From contig NZ_CP016499.1 of assembly GCF_001713475.1 (NCBI RefSeq), positions 1,550,001 to 1,614,000 of the forward strand: DNA of 64,000 bases, given 5' to 3'. Below the pieces are notes generated by a model. The model saw only the letters and a list, made by a program, of their open reading frames with translations, ran no database searches and was not told the origin of the DNA. This DNA comes from Agrobacterium sp. RAC06. GTDB lineage: Bacteria > Pseudomonadota > Alphaproteobacteria > Rhizobiales > Rhizobiaceae. Shown piece by piece: positions 60,955-64,000 of this stretch (its first letter is position 1; each line of letters begins with the position of its first letter). The position numbers were made by a program, and so were the translations under genes.

Positions 60955-61377
60955 TCAAGAGCGCGTCAGAAACGTCAACTCCTCCGGCGTCGGATCGCCG
61001 AAGATCTTGATGCCGAGCTTGGCGTCAGAGACATAAAGCAGGGCACGCTTGCCGTCCTTGGAGTAAAGCACCCGGATCCAGCTTGTTTCGCAGGTCCGCG
61101 GCTCGCAGGCGCGGAACAGCTGCATGCGCTTGTCCTTGACCGCGACCTCCTCGGAGGCAAGCGCCACGTAACGCGGCTGGCGCACCAGGGCGCGCACCCA
61201 GAAGGGCAGCCCCGGCTGGCCCTTGAGCATCTCCATCAGGCTGTCGCGATGGGCCGGCGAGGTTGCCAGCACGCTCGGCAGGTAGTTGCCGGCGAGCGAG
61301 GGGGATGCGGTCTGGGCGTGGAGGGGGGCGGCGCTCACAGCCGCCAGGAGGCCAAGGGCGATGAGGTAGCGTTTCAT
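60955..61377 (-). CDS. Ivy-family lysozyme inhibitor
   Basis: A 140-residue exported protein with a signal peptide ending PLHAQ. The mature part carries ACEPRTCETSWIRVLYSKDG, matching the protruding CKPHDC loop of Ivy (inhibitor of vertebrate lysozyme) that plugs the lysozyme active site, with the two cysteines forming the loop disulfide. PFWVRALVRQPRYVALA and DPTPEE also fit. The loop histidine seen in E. coli Ivy is an arginine or threonine here, so potency may differ. It overlaps the smc stop by 4 bases and follows smc in the same direction. Confidence 0.75.
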   Translation of the reverse strand: MKRYLIALGLLAAVSAAPLHAQTASPSLAGNYLPSVLATSPAHRDSLMEMLKGQPGLPFWVRALVRQPRYVALASEEVAVKDKRMQLFRACEPRTCETSWIRVLYSKDGKRALLYVSDAKLGIKIFGDPTPEELTFLTRS

Positions 61378-64000
61378 ACTACCTCCCTCTCGCGCAGGGC
61401 CTCCGCCGTCTGCAGGTCGACGGAGACGAGCTGGCTGACCCCCTGCTCTGCCATGGTGACGCCGAAGAGGCGGTTCATGCGGGCCATGGTGATGGGGTTG
61501 TGTGTGATGATGACGAAGCGGGTCTCGGTCGAGGCGGCCATTTCGTCCATCAGGTTGCAGTAGCGCTCGACATTGTGGTCGTCGAGCGGCGCGTCGACTT
61601 CGTCCAGCACGCAGATCGGCGCAGGGTTCGTTAGGAAGACGGCGAAGATCAGGGCCATCGCGGTCAGCGCCTGTTCGCCGCCCGAGAGCAGCGTCATCGT
61701 CTGCGGTTTCTTACCCGGCGGGCGGGCGAGGATTTCGAGGCCGGCTTCGAGCGGATCGTCGCTTTCGATCAGCTGCAGTTCAGCCGTGCCGCCATTGAAG
61801 AGGTGGGTGAAGAGGCGCTGGAACTGGGCATTGACGACGTCAAAGGCGGCGATCAGGCGTTCGCGACCTTCGCGGTTGAGGCTCTGGATGGCACCACGCA
61901 GCTTGCGGATCGCGTCGATGATATCGTCGCGCTCCTTGATGAGGGCGGCGAGCTTGTCCGACAGTTCCTTCTGCTCTTCCTCGGCGCGCAGGTTGACGGC
62001 GCCGAGCCGCTCGCGCTCCATCTTCAGACGGTCGAGATTGCGCTCGACCTCGCGCAGGTCGCCGATCTCGGAGGGGTCCTTGAGACCGGTCAGGCGGAAG
62101 GCCTCATGCGGGCTGACATTTAGCGTATCGCCGATACGGGTCTCGGCCTCGATGCGCCATTCGCGGGCAGAGACCAGACGCTCTTCGGCGCGGCCGCGCT
62201 TTTCTCTGCTTTCGGCGAGTTCAGCCAGGGCGGCTGCCGCCTTCTGGTCGGCCTCGCGCTGGCGGGTTTCTGCCTCGATCAGGCGATCGGCGGCATCGCG
62301 GCGGTCCTTCTCGGCCTTATCGAGGGCGGTCATCAGATTGCGCCGCTTGTCCTCGAATTCGTCGGGCGCCATTTCGAGATCGGTGATCTCGTCGCGGGCC
62401 TCGGCCTCACGCTCGCGCAGCGTTGCGATGTGTTCTTCCGCAGACTTGGCTCGGTTCTGCCAGTTCTGCTTTTCCTGGCGGATCGAGAGGATGCGGCGGC
62501 GGCGCATTTCATCTTCGCGGGCGAGGCCCTCGAAACGGGCGCGCGCTTCGGCGAGCAGGCCACGATCGCGGGCAACGACGGCCTCAGCTTCCCGCAGGCG
62601 GGCGTCGAGAGCAGAGAGGTCAGGCGTCTCCTCCATCTCGATGCGGGCGGTTTCTTCCTGCTCGACGATCTCCTCGATCTGGGCCTTCAACCCGTTCACC
62701 GCCTCCTCGATCACCTCGCGGCGGCGGATGAGATCGCCGGAGGCGCGTTCGGCCTGGGCAAGGGCATCGCGGGCTTCGGCCAGGCTTCGAACCGTCAGGC
62801 GGCTGCGGTCGCGGGCTTGCGTGAGGCGGGCTTCCTCGGTGCGGATGGCATCTGCGGCTTCGGCGAGACGATCCTCGGCCTCGACCATCTGGTCGCGGGC
62901 TTCCTCGGTTTCGATCTCGATTTCGGCAAGCCGGTTCTTCTGGGCCAAGCGCAGGGCGGCGGCACTCGGGGCATCGGCGCCGGTGACATGGCCGTCCCAG
63001 CGATAAACCGCACCATCGCGGGTGACGAGGCGCTGGCCGGGGGCGAGTTTGGGCATCAGGGCAAGCGCTTCGGCTTCCTCGACGACGCCGATTTGGCGAA
63101 GCGCGCGGTTGAGCGCTGCGGGTGCGCGGACATGGGTGATCAGGGGCTTCGCGCCAGACGGCAGGCCTGCGTCCCCTGCCCCGTCACCATTGCCATGCCA
63201 ATGGGCCGGGGCTGTGGGATCAAGCGCGCTGTCGAGATCGTCGCCGAGGGCGGCACCGAGGGCCGTTTCATAACCGCGATCGACGGAGAGTTCGTCGGCG
63301 ACCGGCGGGAAGTCGCCCGTGGTCGTTGAGGCGAGGATGCGGGCGATGGTGCGGGCTTCGGTCTCCAGCCCGTTGACGCGGGCACGCGCGGCGTCCAGCG
63401 GCTGGCGCAGATGGCTTTCGGTGCGGCGGGCTTCGGTCAGCGCTGCTTCCGCCTCCATGGCCGCACTTTCGGCGTCAGCGACGGCCTGTTCGGCGATCTC
63501 GACCATTTCGCGCTTTTCGTCCGGATCAGGCAAGGCTGCTATGCGGTCGGAGATGTCGGAGAGTTCACGGGAGGCATCGGAGACCTGACGCTCCAGCCTT
63601 GCGCGGCGCTCCGTGAGGTCGCGGATGGCACGTTCCAGCTGGTTGCGGCCGGCAGCGGCTTCGGCGCGCTCTGCGGTCAACCGGGTGAAGTCGCGTTCAC
63701 TATCGGCAATCGTTGCAGCAGCGGCGTCGAAGGTCTCCTTCGCCTCCTCACCGAAGCGGCCGGCATCGGCGAGGATTTCCTCGAGTTCGGCTTCTTCCTC
63801 GGAAAGACGGGAAATGACCTCGGCATTCTCAGAGACGAGGCGTTCCTCACGGCGGATGTCTTCATCGAGCTGGGCAAGGCGGCGGGTCAGCTCATCGCGG
63901 CGACGGAGAATCCGGTTCGCTTCTTCGTCGAGTTGGCTGCGGGCGATCTGCAGGCGCTGCAAGGCGGCGGCGCATTTTGCCTCCTCCTCGCGCAGTTCCG
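61374..64000 (-). CDS. smc: Chromosome segregation protein SMC, partial
   Basis: The frame is open to the window edge, so the N-terminus (Walker A head) is missing; about 874 residues are visible of roughly 1150. From the left of the protein: coiled coil (EEEAKCAAALQRLQIARSQL onward), the hinge (about visible residues 225-345, RGYETALGAALGDDLDSALD and YRWDGHVTGADAPSAAAL), the returning coiled coil, and the C-terminal head with the ABC signature LLSGGEQALTAMALIFAVFL and Walker B PICVLDEVDAPLDDHNVERY. SMC with ScpAB condenses and separates chromosomes. Confidence 0.96.
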   Translation of the reverse strand, partial: ELREEEAKCAAALQRLQIARSQLDEEANRILRRRDELTRRLAQLDEDIRREERLVSENAEVISRLSEEEAELEEILADAGRFGEEAKETFDAAAATIADSERDFTRLTAERAEAAAGRNQLERAIRDLTERRARLERQVSDASRELSDISDRIAALPDPDEKREMVEIAEQAVADAESAAMEAEAALTEARRTESHLRQPLDAARARVNGLETEARTIARILASTTTGDFPPVADELSVDRGYETALGAALGDDLDSALDPTAPAHWHGNGDGAGDAGLPSGAKPLITHVRAPAALNRALRQIGVVEEAEALALMPKLAPGQRLVTRDGAVYRWDGHVTGADAPSAAALRLAQKNRLAEIEIETEEARDQMVEAEDRLAEAADAIRTEEARLTQARDRSRLTVRSLAEARDALAQAERASGDLIRRREVIEEAVNGLKAQIEEIVEQEETARIEMEETPDLSALDARLREAEAVVARDRGLLAEARARFEGLAREDEMRRRRILSIRQEKQNWQNRAKSAEEHIATLREREAEARDEITDLEMAPDEFEDKRRNLMTALDKAEKDRRDAADRLIEAETRQREADQKAAAALAELAESREKRGRAEERLVSAREWRIEAETRIGDTLNVSPHEAFRLTGLKDPSEIGDLREVERNLDRLKMERERLGAVNLRAEEEQKELSDKLAALIKERDDIIDAIRKLRGAIQSLNREGRERLIAAFDVVNAQFQRLFTHLFNGGTAELQLIESDDPLEAGLEILARPPGKKPQTMTLLSGGEQALTAMALIFAVFLTNPAPICVLDEVDAPLDDHNVERYCNLMDEMAASTETRFVIITHNPITMARMNRLFGVTMAEQGVSQLVSVDLQTAEALREREVV

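Overview
The window reads as the chromosome of an alphaproteobacterium of the order Rhizobiales, most likely family Rhizobiaceae. The evidence is the gene content (bet genes, an lpiA-acvB pair, a celABC-type cellulose operon, a rhizobial-style cysHDN cluster), high GC coding sequence, and several palindromic intergenic elements of the kind common in rhizobia. There is no rRNA or other marker that would fix genus or species.

Layout. 0.2-4.3 kb: betI-betB-betA, choline to glycine betaine, with a hairpin element where rhizobial operons often carry betC. 4.4-8.5 kb: acvB and a short lpiA (lysyl-phosphatidylglycerol metabolism) and an alpha/beta-hydrolase lipoprotein, all on the minus strand. 8.8-11.8 kb: a three-part TRAP transporter. 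11.8-14.1 kb: a stand-alone Ada zinc domain, a RIME-like repeat, a DUF2161 nuclease-fold protein, two small envelope genes and a frameshifted scrap of a sulfate-binding protein gene. 14.4-15.7 kb: four tandem paralogues of an unrecognised ~80-residue secreted protein. 15.8-19.9 kb: an Rrf2 regulator and cysH-cysD-cysN (sulfate assimilation). 20.0-23.5 kb: a CarH/LitR-like B12-binding regulator, a chemoreceptor pseudogene and a LacI regulator. 23.8-27.1 kb: tRNA-Pro and small genes, a PhnD-like protein and a fatty acid desaturase.

27.4-35.2 kb is a complete iron-uptake locus on the plus strand: FecI sigma factor, FecR sensor, TonB-dependent receptor with an N-terminal signalling domain, and a siderophore-type ABC importer (binding protein, two permeases, ATPase). 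35.3-42.8 kb is a minus-strand cellulose operon, bcsA-bcsB-bcsZ plus a downstream accessory gene, with overlapping start and stop codons. An AT-rich 525-base gap separates it from an AraC/GlxA-type regulator. 44.4-52.0 kb is mixed housekeeping: an ABC exporter, tRNA-Gln, a PfpI-like protein, membrane proteins, an MBL-fold hydrolase with a cupin, and PaiB.

52.1-54.04 kb is a small degraded accessory island: parD with a truncated parE, a split unrecognised gene of lower GC, a diverged second copy of the last 57 codons of ppdK, and a broken HigA-type antitoxin. The intact ppdK follows (54.04-56.7 kb). 56.9-64 kb holds a possible Tat-exported VOC-fold protein, a FabMG-like protein, a large inverted repeat, an MFS transporter, an Ivy-type lysozyme inhibitor and the C-terminal three quarters of smc, which runs off the window.

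Nothing here is clearly a new defence or mobile system. The most unusual items are the tandem array of small secreted proteins, the broken toxin-antitoxin island bracketed by two ppdK ends, the short LpiA, and the orphan CarH-like regulator beside a chemoreceptor pseudogene.
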